A DNA stretch of 64,000 nt from DASZVP01 sp035546935. Its GTDB lineage: Bacteria > Patescibacteriota > Saccharimonadia > Saccharimonadales > UBA4665. The position numbers and the translations under genes are program-made. The notes under the pieces are model-generated. The model did no database searches. It saw only the letters and a program-made list of their open reading frames with translations, and was not told the DNA's origin. The stretch is from NCBI GenBank assembly GCA_035546935.1, contig DASZVP010000002.1:558001-622000 (forward strand). The letters run 5' to 3'. Shown in pieces: positions 25,028-34,500 of this stretch (the first letter of the stretch is position 1; each line of letters starts with the position of its first letter).

Positions 25028-26521
25028 TTACTGATCAGCCGGGGTCAGCATGGAGGTCTGCGAGATGGCCACGCTGCCGGCCGGGGCAGCGCTGTCGCTA
25101 TCCGGCACTACGCTATAAACATGCTTAAAGTCCGGGGCAAAAACCGGCAGCGTGGCCGCAGCCGCCGGCACGAGAGTTTGGACATTAGTGTGATCATAAT
25201 CAAACATCAGCAATTTACCGCCACTGACATAAATCAGCCGATCACCATCCATCCAGGCAGCGTGGACCTGAGGCGCGTCCAAAGCGGCATGGGTATCGTA
25301 GTTAAAACCAACTTCGTTTAAGATGTCGTAGACTCCAAAGTCGGTACCGCCTTCGGCAACAATAAACTGGGCGTTATCCGAAAAACCAAGATAATTGGGT
25401 GCCGTAACATGGAGTACCTGGATCGGCGTCACGGTGGTGTTCCCCGATTGGCTTTTTAGTTGCCCGACCGGGTCTTTATAGATATAAACTTTACTTTCGC
25501 TGGCAGCTCCGGCAGCCACATATAATACCCCTGAATAGGTAGTTAAATTGAGCAGATATGTGTTGCTGGCGGGCAAGCTGTGCAAGTCATAACTGGTGTC
25601 GCCAACCTGCATTTTCAGCATCACTTTGCCGGCGGGCGCGCCACTGGCTGTCACATATAATACGGTGTTGTTGCCGTAACTTTGATATTTCAGCACATCG
25701 CTTAACAGGGGCACTGCGGTAATGTTTTTTAGGCTGGCGGTACTCAAGCGCGCCGCGGCGTCCAAAATGTAGTATTGATCGTATTTTTTGTTATTGAGCG
25801 TCAGAGTAGTATCGGCTGGCAATTCCAGTGTTCTAGTCAAGTTAACAGATTGGCCGGGGTCGCTGCGGTCCAGCAAGATATATTCGCTTTTGTCGTCCAT
25901 GGTATGCAAAAGCAGCAGGTGATTGTTGTCGTCAGCCCAGTCTACAGCCTGCCAGGTGCTGGACGGACTGGTTGTAACCACAGCTTTGGGCAAAGTCACT
26001 GCCACTGGAGCTTTTGTGGGATTTTTAAGGTCATAGGTATCAAAACTTAGCGGATCAGTTGGCTCTTGCACCAGCCACCAGCGGCGGTCAGGACTTTGGC
26101 TGCTTAGACTTGGCGCACTGGCGTATTCATCGCCTGGCAATTGTGCGGGCGACAGCTGAGTGGGCACCAAAAAGGGGTAGTCAAAGTGGCGCACTGTGCC
26201 GCCCAACAGATCAACGCTACGCTCCCAGGTGCGGTAACCATCTCGAGTCAGCTTCAGCTGATAACGGCCGGCGGGCAAAATCAGCCGGGCGTTAGTTGAG
26301 CTTTTGTTTAGCTTGCGATTGAGGTAAATTTTCGCTCCTCGCGGCTGGCTGGAGACAAAAAGCAGCCCGTTTTGAATGACGGCGCCGTTCTTCAAACCAT
26401 AACCATACGCCTGGTACACCAGCACTAAAGTGGCAATCACAATGCCGACGGCAATGCAGATGTAGCCCGTAAACAAGATTATACGGTGCTGTCGCTGCTT
26501 CTTTGGGTCGAGATAATCCAT
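25028..26521 (-). CDS. Membrane-anchored PEGA-domain protein
   Basis: The 497-residue protein has a short basic N-terminus, one membrane helix (about residues 13-35) and a PEGA domain (about 52-115, with VSSQPRGAKIYLNRK and LPAGRYQLKLTRDGYRTW). The remaining 380 residues are beta-rich and could be a propeller-like repeat domain outside the cell. PEGA proteins are common surface proteins but have no general activity. It converges with the sortase gene, separated by a single base. Confidence 0.85.
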   Translation of the reverse strand: MDYLDPKKQRQHRIILFTGYICIAVGIVIATLVLVYQAYGYGLKNGAVIQNGLLFVSSQPRGAKIYLNRKLNKSSTNARLILPAGRYQLKLTRDGYRTWERSVDLLGGTVRHFDYPFLVPTQLSPAQLPGDEYASAPSLSSQSPDRRWWLVQEPTDPLSFDTYDLKNPTKAPVAVTLPKAVVTTSPSSTWQAVDWADDNNHLLLLHTMDDKSEYILLDRSDPGQSVNLTRTLELPADTTLTLNNKKYDQYYILDAAARLSTASLKNITAVPLLSDVLKYQSYGNNTVLYVTASGAPAGKVMLKMQVGDTSYDLHSLPASNTYLLNLTTYSGVLYVAAGAASESKVYIYKDPVGQLKSQSGNTTVTPIQVLHVTAPNYLGFSDNAQFIVAEGGTDFGVYDILNEVGFNYDTHAALDAPQVHAAWMDGDRLIYVSGGKLLMFDYDHTNVQTLVPAAAATLPVFAPDFKHVYSVVPDSDSAAPAGSVAISQTSMLTPADQ

Positions 26522-26606
26522 CTAGACTATTGTAGGTTGTTATTGCGTTTAACCACAAGAGGGTTTAGCATATAAGTAGTTCCACTCGACAACAGAGGAC
26601 AGTAAG

Positions 26607-27665
26607 GTGAACACAAACAACGTCATAGAAATAAACGGTCGCAAATACGACGCAGTGAGCGGTATGCCGCTTGATGGCAAACCCGCCAAGAAGGCGTCTG
26701 CCAAAAAGGCACCGGCTAAAAAGGCTGCCAAGCCTGCGGCGGTTAAAGCTAAGTCGGCCAAGCCTAACAAGGCCAGGGCTCGTGCCGTTGCGCCCGCAGC
26801 TTCGACCCACCGGCCGCAAGGCGCTAAAACTTTGATGCGCCACGCTGTTCGGAAACCTGTCATCACAGCCACAAAATCTAAGACCAGCTCCCGCATCCGG
26901 GCCAGCAAACTAGCTAAGCCACCTCTGGCGACAGTTGCGCGCAAAGCTTCAGTGCATAAGATTGATGTGGATCGCCTGCAGCATGCCACTCGTATCAGCC
27001 AAAGCCATTTGATTCATCACTTCAGCGATTTGCCACTAACAGATTATATTGCTCCCTCGCAGCCCGTCTCAGAGCCAACTCCCGTAGCTGCCGTTGAAGA
27101 AGTCGCCGAAAGCCCGCGACTAGGCCGCACCGAGGCCTTACTGGCGCACGCTATAAAACACGCCAACAGCCATGAGCAACCGCATCACCCAGTGAAACAC
27201 CGGCGTACAGCCAAAAAAGCTCGGAACTTGGCAGCGGCCAGCCTGGTTGTGGCGCTGCTGATTGCTTTTGTTTTTGACCAAAATCTGGCCAGTATGCGTT
27301 TGCACCACGCTGCTGCCAAAGCCGGATTTGCTGCCCAGCTGCCGGGCTATAAGCCGGCTGGCTTTAGCTTGGGCGCCTTTACCTCCGGTCCGGGCTCTGT
27401 AGCTATTCACTTTAGGAGCAATGCCAACGACGGCCGCAACTTCGCCATTAACGAAGCACCCACAAACTGGACCACCCAAGCGCTTTATGAGAATTATGTG
27501 ATTAACTGCGATCAGAACTATGCGCCCATCTTTAACAACGGCCACACCATTTACGTGGACGGAGCAGGCAATGCCACCTGGGTCAGCGGCAAAATCTGGT
27601 ACCGCGTCAGCAATCAGGGCGCTTTGAGCACTCACCAGATCGAACAACTGGCCGACAGCGTGTAG
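26607..27665 (+). CDS. Membrane protein with Lys/Ala-rich N-terminus and DUF4367-like extracellular domain
   Basis: The 352-residue product has an N-terminal GRKYD segment, then a long Lys/Ala-rich region (about 24-110) with repeated AKKA units. A linker and one membrane helix follow (about 208-226). The C-terminal domain has LPGYKPAGFSLG, FRSNANDGRNFAINEAP and HTIYVDGAGNATWV, which resembles DUF4367 domains found on anti-sigma-like proteins. The basic cytoplasmic tail could bind DNA or RNA. The start is GTG 26607 after a GTAAGG Shine-Dalgarno-like sequence. Confidence 0.72.
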   Translation: MNTNNVIEINGRKYDAVSGMPLDGKPAKKASAKKAPAKKAAKPAAVKAKSAKPNKARARAVAPAASTHRPQGAKTLMRHAVRKPVITATKSKTSSRIRASKLAKPPLATVARKASVHKIDVDRLQHATRISQSHLIHHFSDLPLTDYIAPSQPVSEPTPVAAVEEVAESPRLGRTEALLAHAIKHANSHEQPHHPVKHRRTAKKARNLAAASLVVALLIAFVFDQNLASMRLHHAAAKAGFAAQLPGYKPAGFSLGAFTSGPGSVAIHFRSNANDGRNFAINEAPTNWTTQALYENYVINCDQNYAPIFNNGHTIYVDGAGNATWVSGKIWYRVSNQGALSTHQIEQLADSV

Positions 27666-27667
27666 AG

Positions 27668-27742
27668 AAACACCTTACAGCCTCATAATTGCTTCGTCGT
27701 TATCGCGGCTGCAGATGTTATTCGGCGACAAGGTGTTTTTTC
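27668..27742 (+). terminator. Possible terminator in the gap before gltX
   Basis: AAACACCTT at 27668-27676 is the exact complement of AAGGTGTTT at 27730-27738, followed by more T. The loop is about 53 nt, so this is weaker than the other terminators. The T run sits just upstream of the gltX -10. Confidence 0.4.
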
Positions 27743-27758
27743 TATATACTGTTTACTA

Positions 27759-29189
27759 ATGAAAGCTGCCCGAACTCGTTTTGCGCCCAGTCCCACCGGA
27801 TATCTGCACGTCGGTGGCGTCCGTACCGCTTTATTCGCCTGGTTGCTCGCGCGCCAGAGTGGTGGCCAGTTCATATTGCGCCTGGAAGACACCGATAAGA
27901 ACCGTGAAGTCGAAGGCTCTGGTGATCACATCATTAAGAGCCTGCAGTGGCTAGGCATCGACTGGGACGAGGGCATCGGCGGCGTCGACGGTCCGCACGC
28001 ACCATATCTGCAATCTGAGCGCCTGGATACCTACAGACAGTGGGCCCAGAAGCTCGTCGACGCCGGCCGCGCCTACGCCGATCCATACAGTGCTGAGGAA
28101 GTTCAAAAGTTCCGCGAAGAGGCCCAGGCCGCCAAGCAGCCCTTTTTGTATCGCAATCATCGGCCGGAGAACCCGCCCGCCTGGGATGGCAGCCAGCCGC
28201 TGCGGTTTAAGTCTGATCCTAAGCCGTACGAATGGCAGGACGCCGTTATGGGGGATTTACACAGCGGCCCAGAGGTGATCGATGACTTTATCTTAATGAA
28301 GTCGGACGGCTATCCAACCTACAACTTCGCACACATCATCGATGACCATGAGATGGAAGTGACCCATGTTATTCGTGGCCAGGAGTTTTTAGCCAGCCAG
28401 CCTAACTACTTGAACTTGTATGAAGCCCTAGAGTTTGAGCGGCCAGTTTTAGCTCACATGCCCCATGTCCTTGGGCCCAGCGGCACGAAAAAACTCAGCA
28501 AGCGAGACGGCGCCAAAGATGTTTTGGACTACGCCCGCGAAGGCTATTTGCCAGAAGCATTAACCAATTTTATTGCCAGCCTGGGCTGGAACGACGGCAC
28601 CGAGCAGGAAATTTTCTCTGTTGACGAACTAATCAAGAAATTCAGCCTGGACCACATCCAACGCAGCGGCGCCCGTTTTGACGAGCAGCGCCTGCTATGG
28701 ATGGATGGGGCCCACATCCGCGGCCTTGATCTTGACGATTTATACAAGCGCGCCGCAGAATACTGGCCGCCGGAAGCCCGTGACTTCGATGACGGCTACA
28801 AACGCAGTGTGCTTGGCTTAACGCAGGAACGCCTGAAATATCTGAGTGAGTTGTCGGCGCTAACCAGCTTTTTCTTTACAGATTTGCCCGTTAACCCAGA
28901 GTTAATCAGCGGACACAAGCAGCTCGGCAAGCTGGCACCTGCAGAGCTGAAGGCCCTGCTGGAGCAGGCCAAAACCAGCCTGGAACAGAGTGACTTCACT
29001 CTGGACGATCTCAATCAGCGTCTCAACCAATTATTGGAGCAAACCGGCCAAAAACCCGTCCTGCTGTTTAGTTTGATTCGGATTGCCAGCACACAGGCTC
29101 CGGCCAGCCCGGGTCTGGCCGACACGTTGGCGATCCTGGGCAAAGAACGCAGCCTGAAGCGCATCGATGCTCAATTAGCCAGCCTTTAA
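27759..29189 (+). CDS. gltX: Glutamyl-tRNA synthetase
   Basis: The 476-residue protein is a complete class I GluRS: RFAPSPTGYLHVGGVRTALF with the HIGH-like HVGG at the N-terminus, VTHVIRGQEFLASQP, the KLSKRDGAK loop (KMSKS), and a C-terminal anticodon-binding helical domain. TATACT at 27745-27750 ends 8 nt before the ATG. If no GlnRS is present, it may also charge tRNA-Gln for an amidotransferase, as in many bacteria; that cannot be told here. Confidence 0.97.
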   Translation: MKAARTRFAPSPTGYLHVGGVRTALFAWLLARQSGGQFILRLEDTDKNREVEGSGDHIIKSLQWLGIDWDEGIGGVDGPHAPYLQSERLDTYRQWAQKLVDAGRAYADPYSAEEVQKFREEAQAAKQPFLYRNHRPENPPAWDGSQPLRFKSDPKPYEWQDAVMGDLHSGPEVIDDFILMKSDGYPTYNFAHIIDDHEMEVTHVIRGQEFLASQPNYLNLYEALEFERPVLAHMPHVLGPSGTKKLSKRDGAKDVLDYAREGYLPEALTNFIASLGWNDGTEQEIFSVDELIKKFSLDHIQRSGARFDEQRLLWMDGAHIRGLDLDDLYKRAAEYWPPEARDFDDGYKRSVLGLTQERLKYLSELSALTSFFFTDLPVNPELISGHKQLGKLAPAELKALLEQAKTSLEQSDFTLDDLNQRLNQLLEQTGQKPVLLFSLIRIASTQAPASPGLADTLAILGKERSLKRIDAQLASL

Positions 29190-29235
29190 CAGGCTAGGCT
29201 CATAGCATAAGCATTGCTATAATAGACGTAGAGTT

Positions 29236-30444
29236 ATGACACCAAAATCTGACGGAGATAAGTTTGTCACGCCTGAAGCGGCCGCTGCAGCCGATGATTT
29301 AAAAACTTCGGCGCCAGTCGTAAGCAGCCCTGAATCAACAGAGGAGAAGTCAGGCTTCAAATTACCCTTCAACTTGAGTTATCAATTCAAGTGGCCGCCT
29401 TCAAAAATCGAGTTAGCAGCTCTGACCGGCGCAGCGTTTGTTTTGATCATGCTCGGGTGGTTCATTTTTGGCAGCGGTCATAGCGGGGAGCCAAAGTTCA
29501 AAACTAAAAAGCCCGTCGTTGCCAAGGTAGCGCCAAAGCCCACCACCGTACCCTCAACGCTGAGCGGTTTGCCAGTTGATCCAAGCGCCAACCAGCGTCC
29601 AGTAACAGGGGTGATGGTGGAAAATAGCCTCGATGCCCGGCCGCAGTCAGGCCTGAGCCAGGCCGGTGTAGTTTTTGAAGCGGTAGCCGAAGGTGGTATC
29701 ACGCGCTTTTTGGCACTTTATCAAGACCAGGTACCGACCAATGTCGGGCCAGTTCGCAGCGCCCGGCCGTATTATATCCAGTGGAATCTCGGCTTTGATG
29801 CGGCATACGCTCACGTTGGTGGCAGTCCGGACGCCTTGAATGACATCAGCGCCTGGGGCGTCAAAGACCTTAACCAGTTTTATAATGGCGGCTCATATCA
29901 CCGTGTCAGCAGCCGCCCGGCACCGCACAACGTTTACACCGGCATCGACACTTTGAACCAGCTGGAGGCCGCCAAGGGCTACACCAGCAGCAACTTTACG
30001 GGTTTTGTCCGCAAGAAAGCCGCCCCCGCCAAGAAACCAACCGCAACCAGCGTGGCGCTAAATATGAGCTATGGCAACGACTATAACGTCAGCTATACTT
30101 ACGTGCCCAAGACCAACAGTTATGCTCGCAACGAAGGCGGGCAGGCCCAGATCGACGCCAACACCAACCAGCAGCTATCGCCGACAGTGGTAATCGCGAT
30201 GGTTGTGCCGCTAGGCCAGGGCGCCCTCGACGCCAGCGGCGCATATTACTCAGATTACGCCGTGGTCGGCAGCGGCACGGTTTATGTCTTCCAGGATGGT
30301 GGCGTGACTACAGGCACCTGGTCCAAGGCAGACAACAATTCCCAGATACAGTTCACGACCGCCAGCGGGCAACCACTGGCTCTCGATCCCGGTCAGGCTT
30401 GGCTGACAGCCATTCCTGACGCCAGCAAAGTTAGCTATCACTAG
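29236..30444 (+). CDS. DUF3048 (YerB-like) membrane-anchored protein
   Basis: The 402-residue protein has a cytoplasmic N-terminus, a membrane helix (about residues 59-78) and an extracellular DUF3048 domain with RPVTGVMVENSLDARPQSGL, ITRFLALYQD, VGPVRSARPYYI and SSRPAPHNVYT. YerB-like proteins are surface proteins of unknown activity. TATAAT at 29218-29223 is 12 nt before the ATG. The histidine kinase starts 2 nt after its stop, so it may be a sensor partner. Confidence 0.88.
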   Translation: MTPKSDGDKFVTPEAAAAADDLKTSAPVVSSPESTEEKSGFKLPFNLSYQFKWPPSKIELAALTGAAFVLIMLGWFIFGSGHSGEPKFKTKKPVVAKVAPKPTTVPSTLSGLPVDPSANQRPVTGVMVENSLDARPQSGLSQAGVVFEAVAEGGITRFLALYQDQVPTNVGPVRSARPYYIQWNLGFDAAYAHVGGSPDALNDISAWGVKDLNQFYNGGSYHRVSSRPAPHNVYTGIDTLNQLEAAKGYTSSNFTGFVRKKAAPAKKPTATSVALNMSYGNDYNVSYTYVPKTNSYARNEGGQAQIDANTNQQLSPTVVIAMVVPLGQGALDASGAYYSDYAVVGSGTVYVFQDGGVTTGTWSKADNNSQIQFTTASGQPLALDPGQAWLTAIPDASKVSYH

Positions 30445-30446
30445 CA

Positions 30447-31988
30447 ATGGACTACTTACAACAATTGATCAGGCGGGCTAAGCTTCGCCTGTTCGTGTTG
30501 ATCCTGGTGGAGAACGGCATCCTCCTGGGCGGCTGGTGGCTGGCCAGCCGGGTTCTGGAACTAAGCGGCCCAGGACTACTTGGTTTGATTTTAATCCTGG
30601 CCGTGGCTCAAACCACTTTTATTGCCACCGGTTTCGGCAAAATGGTCATGCAGCCGCTTAAAGCTCTGTGGCAAGCCATTTTACATCTGTCGCCAGACAA
30701 TGCGGCGCAAGTCGCCGCGCCAGATGTTGAATCGCTCCATTTCGGGCACGATTTGGTGGCCAATCTAACCGCGCAGCTTTACCAAATCGTCAGCATTTCT
30801 ACCCAACTTGCCGAGCGGGAAAAAGCCGAGCGCGGCGACTTGCACCGCAACTTTATCGCCCAAAACCTGCCGCTGCCTCTGTTAATTTTGGATCCCAGCG
30901 AAACCATAAAATACGCCAATGAGGCGGCCGCCCAATATATCGGCATTGCCAGCAACGATATGATCGGCAAAAACGTCTACATGGTGCTGGACATGTCTTT
31001 CCCCAGCGAAGACACCTTCGACACCTGGCTGAAAGAAGTGAAGGGCAAGAAAGCCACTGCCAGCCGCAGCTGGGAGCGCGTGCGCCTCAATGTCCGCGAT
31101 AATCACCCGACGCGCCTGTTTGACCTGGCTTCGTACTACAACCGCGACAACTCGGACAAGCTGGAAACTATGATCGTATTGTTTGACCACACCGCCCAAT
31201 ACAGCCAGGACGATCAGGCTATTAGCTTTATCGCTCTCTCGGTGCACGAACTGCGCACGCCGCTAACTTTGCTGCGCGGCTACATTGAAGTCTTCGAAGA
31301 GGAAATGGCCGACAAAGTCGACCCCGAACTGCGCGACTTTATGTTTAAAATGCGCGCCAACGCCCAGCAGTTGATGGCTTTCGTGAATAACATCTTAAAT
31401 GTCGCCCGCATTGAAAACGATCAGCTGGAGGTCCGCCTGCAAGAAGAAGACTGGAGCTCAATTCTGAAGGCCGCTTTGGACAATTTGAGCCTGCGAGCCG
31501 GCGTGCGCGGCATTCAACTGCAGTACAGCGTCGCGCCGGGGCTGCCCACGGTCGGCGCTGACCGCCTGAGCATCATGGAGGTCATTAACAACCTCGTAGA
31601 CAATGCCATTAAGTACAGCGCCGGAAGCAAGGTCATAAAAGTTAACGCTGCTCTGAACAAAGAGGGTTTAGTGGAAACCACCGTCGAGGACTTCGGACAG
31701 GGCATTCCGACCAGCATCCTGCCTAATCTGTTTACCAAGTTTTACCGCGATCACCGCAACCGCGCCCAAATCGGCGGCACCGGGCTGGGTTTGTATCTGA
31801 GTAAGGCGATTGTTGACGCTCACGGCGGCACGCTGTGGGTGCGCAGCCAAGAAGGGCACGGCAGCACCTTCGGCTTTACGCTGCTGCCGTTCAGTCAGAT
31901 CAGCAGCGACCAAAAGGGCGGTGACAACGGCGAAATTGTCCGCGGCGCCCACGGCTGGATCAAGAACCATTCACTGTACCGCCGCTGA
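30447..31988 (+). CDS. Membrane sensor histidine kinase with PAS domain
   Basis: The 513-residue protein has two N-terminal helices (about 12-65) with a very short external loop, a PAS domain (about 140-250), HisKA with the phospho-acceptor in SVHELRTPL, and a HATPase domain with N box NLVDNAIKY, G1 DFGQGIP, F box FTKFYR and G2 GGTGLGLYLSK. It should phosphorylate the single-domain receiver 21 nt downstream. The small external part suggests sensing within the membrane, via PAS, or through the DUF3048 protein encoded 2 nt upstream. Confidence 0.94.
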   Translation: MDYLQQLIRRAKLRLFVLILVENGILLGGWWLASRVLELSGPGLLGLILILAVAQTTFIATGFGKMVMQPLKALWQAILHLSPDNAAQVAAPDVESLHFGHDLVANLTAQLYQIVSISTQLAEREKAERGDLHRNFIAQNLPLPLLILDPSETIKYANEAAAQYIGIASNDMIGKNVYMVLDMSFPSEDTFDTWLKEVKGKKATASRSWERVRLNVRDNHPTRLFDLASYYNRDNSDKLETMIVLFDHTAQYSQDDQAISFIALSVHELRTPLTLLRGYIEVFEEEMADKVDPELRDFMFKMRANAQQLMAFVNNILNVARIENDQLEVRLQEEDWSSILKAALDNLSLRAGVRGIQLQYSVAPGLPTVGADRLSIMEVINNLVDNAIKYSAGSKVIKVNAALNKEGLVETTVEDFGQGIPTSILPNLFTKFYRDHRNRAQIGGTGLGLYLSKAIVDAHGGTLWVRSQEGHGSTFGFTLLPFSQISSDQKGGDNGEIVRGAHGWIKNHSLYRR

Positions 31989-32009
31989 CATGCTAGAGTA
32001 GGAGTAAAT

Positions 32010-32423
32010 ATGGCCGACCAAACCAACACCGCCACACCCCAAACCGCCACCACAGGCCGCCACGTACTGTGCATTGAAGATGAGCACTTTATCGCCGAGC
32101 TCTACGCCCGCGCTCTAACCACCGCCGGCTATCAAGTCACCGTGATTGGCGATGGCAAACAGGGTCTGGCCGCCGCCGAAACCAATCAGTACGACATCAT
32201 TTTGCTGGATCTGATGGTGCCCAACCTGACAGGCATTGAGATCTTGCGCGCCCTGCGCGACCCGGCCCGCGTGCCGCCCATTCGCTCAAAAATTATTATT
32301 ACTACCAACCTAGAACAACGCGAGGACGTCCGTGCCGACATCGAAAAACAGGCCGACGGCTTTCTGATCAAAGCCGAGCTGACGCCGCGCGAGCTGGCCA
32401 ACTTCTTAGACACCGTTAAATAA
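32010..32423 (+). CDS. Single-domain response regulator
   Basis: A 137-residue receiver with a Thr-rich N-terminal tail (about 17 aa), IEDEHF, the phosphorylation Asp in IILLDLMVPN, Thr in IITTN, and Lys in FLIKAEL. There is no DNA-binding output. A good Shine-Dalgarno (AGGAG) precedes the ATG. It follows the histidine kinase and is its likely partner, so signalling would go by protein contact. Confidence 0.93.
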   Translation: MADQTNTATPQTATTGRHVLCIEDEHFIAELYARALTTAGYQVTVIGDGKQGLAAAETNQYDIILLDLMVPNLTGIEILRALRDPARVPPIRSKIIITTNLEQREDVRADIEKQADGFLIKAELTPRELANFLDTVK

Positions 32424-32689
32424 TTAGCAGCCGCAGCCGCTTGACGGCGGTGTATAATAAGCATTAGCCACTTTGGGACTCCGCGTAGTCGGTTTACCCA
32501 TCGGACTTCACACAAGAAGACATACTCCGGTCACTGCCTTCTTTCACTCCATTCAAGTTTCCGGCACGAGAAGTTAGGCGCGAACGGTCAAATAACTTCG
32601 CTGGCAGCTCCAAAAGTACGAATCCGTTCACTGGCAATTAACAGCGTCAGTTTCTCTTTTTATTATCTAGAACCCTAGGAGTGAACCCT
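32424..32689 (+). promoter_or_regulatory. Leader region of the umuDC-like operon
   Basis: This 266-nt gap holds an extended -10-like TGTATAAT near 32452-32459 about 30 nt after the receiver stop. That would give a leader of about 220 nt before the first small ORF. A TATTAT near 32661 could be a second -10. No LexA-type inverted repeat (CGAAC-N4-GTTCG) is present; the nearest match, CGAATCCGTTC near 32622, is too short. No gene is seen. Confidence 0.4.
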
Positions 32690-32824
32690 ATGAAAACTAT
32701 CGACATTACCGACATCCAAGTTGCGGCCGTCCGCTTTGCATACCAAGCTGAGCAGGTCCGTTTTGAGAGCTACCCGAAACGCCTGACCTACAAGGGCCGC
32801 GAGTACGTGTTGGCAGAAGCATGA
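32690..32824 (+). CDS. Small protein upstream of the umuD-like gene, 44 aa
   Basis: A short ORF with a clear AGGAG Shine-Dalgarno 9 nt before ATG 32690, ending in TGA. The product begins MKTIDITDIQVAAVRF and ends YPKRLTYKGREYVLAEA. It is soluble, with Arg/Lys and Tyr in the second half. It lies 28 nt before the umuD-like gene, which has its own Shine-Dalgarno, so the three genes look like one operon. No family is recognised; a small regulator or polymerase accessory is possible. Confidence 0.65.
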   Translation: MKTIDITDIQVAAVRFAYQAEQVRFESYPKRLTYKGREYVLAEA

Positions 32825-32852
32825 AACAAAAAACATCACAGGAGTTAGAACT

Positions 32853-33212
32853 ATGGACGAAAATACACAGGCTGTGGCCGGGAGCGACGGCGTTTCCATT
32901 CACAGCGGTTTTCCCAACCCGGCCGCAGAACGCCACAACCAGGCGTCGCTAACGCTCGATCTGAACCATTTGCTGGTCCGCCGTCCGGCCAGCACCTATC
33001 TGTTTCGCATCTCCGGCCACCACTGGAGCAATGAGAACATTTACGATGGTGATGTCGTAGTAGTAGACCGCAGTCTGGCCCGCCGACCCAACGATTTGGT
33101 GGTCAGTTGGCAAAACAACAATTTTAACCTCTGTCGTCAGCGCCAGCTGCCCGATGACGAGCCAGTCTGGGGCGTATTAACAGCGGTAATTCATCAGGTT
33201 ATTCGCGACTAG
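32853..33212 (+). CDS. UmuD-like protein lacking the catalytic Ser and Lys
   Basis: The 119-residue product aligns with UmuD along its length: GFPNPAAE, LDLNHLLVRRPASTYLFR, DGDVVVVDRSL, DLVV and the final VWGVLTAVIHQVIR. In E. coli UmuD the dyad is Ser60 in SGDSM and Lys97 in TVKK. Here the matching places are His57 in SGHHW and Cys94 in NLCR. Self-cleavage to UmuD' therefore looks impossible by the usual mechanism. The N-terminal arm is also short. It lies one base before umuC and probably acts as a constitutive UmuD'-like partner. Confidence 0.82.
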   Translation: MDENTQAVAGSDGVSIHSGFPNPAAERHNQASLTLDLNHLLVRRPASTYLFRISGHHWSNENIYDGDVVVVDRSLARRPNDLVVSWQNNNFNLCRQRQLPDDEPVWGVLTAVIHQVIRD

Positions 33213-33213
33213 C

Positions 33214-34500
33214 ATGTCAGTTTTAGCCTTAATCGACTGTAATAACTTCTTCGTTAGCTGCGAGCGGCTGTTCCGACCGGATCTGGAAGGCAAGCCGGTG
33301 GTAGTCTTATCCAGCAACGACGGCTGCGCAGTCTCGCGCAGCAACGAAGCCAAGCTCTTAGGCATTCCCATGGGGGCGCCGGCCTTTAAGTTCCGTCAAT
33401 TGTTTAGGCAGCATAATGTGGCTGTTTTTAGCGCTAACTTTGAGCTGTACGGCGACATCAGCCAGCGCCTGACGCAGTCTCTTAAAGCCATTACGCCGCG
33501 AATTGAGATTTATTCGGTCGATGAGTCGTTTTTAGATCTAAACAGTCTGCCAATCAGCAATTATGAGGCGTGGGGCCGCATGGTCCGCGAACGGCTACTG
33601 CATGATGTCGGCATTCCGGTGTCGATCGGCATCGCGCCCACCAAAACCCTGGCTAAGCTGGCTACCGAACATGGCAAAAGAACGCCAGCCTTAGGCGGCG
33701 TTTTAGATCTGGCCAGCCTGCCGGCCGATGAGCGGCGGGCTTATCTGTTAAAAACGCCCGTCAAAGATGTCTGGGGTATCGGTTGGCGCCTGGCACCACG
33801 CCTGCGAGCTGAGGGCGTAAATAGCGCCCTCGACGTGGCCGCCATGCGTCCACGCTACGCTCAGCAGCTGATGGGCATTCACGGCCGCCAGATGGTGGCC
33901 GAGCTCAACGGCACGGCCGTCTGGCCGTTTGAGCCGCTCAGCGCCCGCGTGCGGCAAAGTATCATGCACGGCCGCATGTTTGGCGAAGACACTGATCAGC
34001 CACTGGTAATTGAGGCGGCCGTTGCCAACTTAACCGCCCGGGCAGCGGCTGGCCTACGCGCCGAGGGTTTGCTGGCGCGCACGGCAGCTATTCACCTGAG
34101 CACCAACCGCAACAAGCCAGGCTACCAGCGCGTTGACCGCACTCTCAAATTGCCCGTACCCAGCGCCGACACCGGCCAGCTGATCGCCAGCCTGGTGGCC
34201 GCTGTGGAGCCCGCCATTAAAAAGGACGTGCCTTATCACCGCGTAAATATTCTGCTATACGATCTGGTAGATCAAAACCGCTGGCAACTAGATCTGTTAG
34301 AGCAGAGTGACGGACGCCTGCCGCAGGCCAAGCTGGCCGCCATGGACGCTCTGAACGACCGCTACGGCCGCGGCACGCTACGCTACGCCGCCGAAGACCT
34401 TAGCCAGGCCTGGCTGCCTAAAAAGGCTCACCGCAGCCAACATTACACCAGCTCCTGGGACGAGCTGCCGCTGATCCGGCGGACATCCAGGCTAACCTGA
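33214..34500 (+). CDS. umuC: Y-family DNA polymerase UmuC (Pol V catalytic subunit)
   Basis: The 428-residue protein is a full UmuC: LALIDCNNFFVSCERLFRPD with the first catalytic Asp, VVLSSNDGCAVSRSNEAKLL, YSVDESFLDL with the second Asp-Glu pair, helix-hairpin-helix VKDVWGIGWRLAPRL, and the little-finger and UmuC-type C-terminal domain. It bypasses lesions in an error-prone way. ATG 33214 follows the umuD-like stop by one base. The TGA overlaps the end of the convergent cohesin gene by 9 bp. Confidence 0.95.
   Translation: MSVLALIDCNNFFVSCERLFRPDLEGKPVVVLSSNDGCAVSRSNEAKLLGIPMGAPAFKFRQLFRQHNVAVFSANFELYGDISQRLTQSLKAITPRIEIYSVDESFLDLNSLPISNYEAWGRMVRERLLHDVGIPVSIGIAPTKTLAKLATEHGKRTPALGGVLDLASLPADERRAYLLKTPVKDVWGIGWRLAPRLRAEGVNSALDVAAMRPRYAQQLMGIHGRQMVAELNGTAVWPFEPLSARVRQSIMHGRMFGEDTDQPLVIEAAVANLTARAAAGLRAEGLLARTAAIHLSTNRNKPGYQRVDRTLKLPVPSADTGQLIASLVAAVEPAIKKDVPYHRVNILLYDLVDQNRWQLDLLEQSDGRLPQAKLAAMDALNDRYGRGTLRYAAEDLSQAWLPKKAHRSQHYTSSWDELPLIRRTSRLT

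Noticed and set aside
32600..32690. LexA (SOS) box before the umuDC-like operon
   Set aside because: The best candidate, CGAATCCGTTC, lacks the spacing of the known boxes, and no lexA is in the window.
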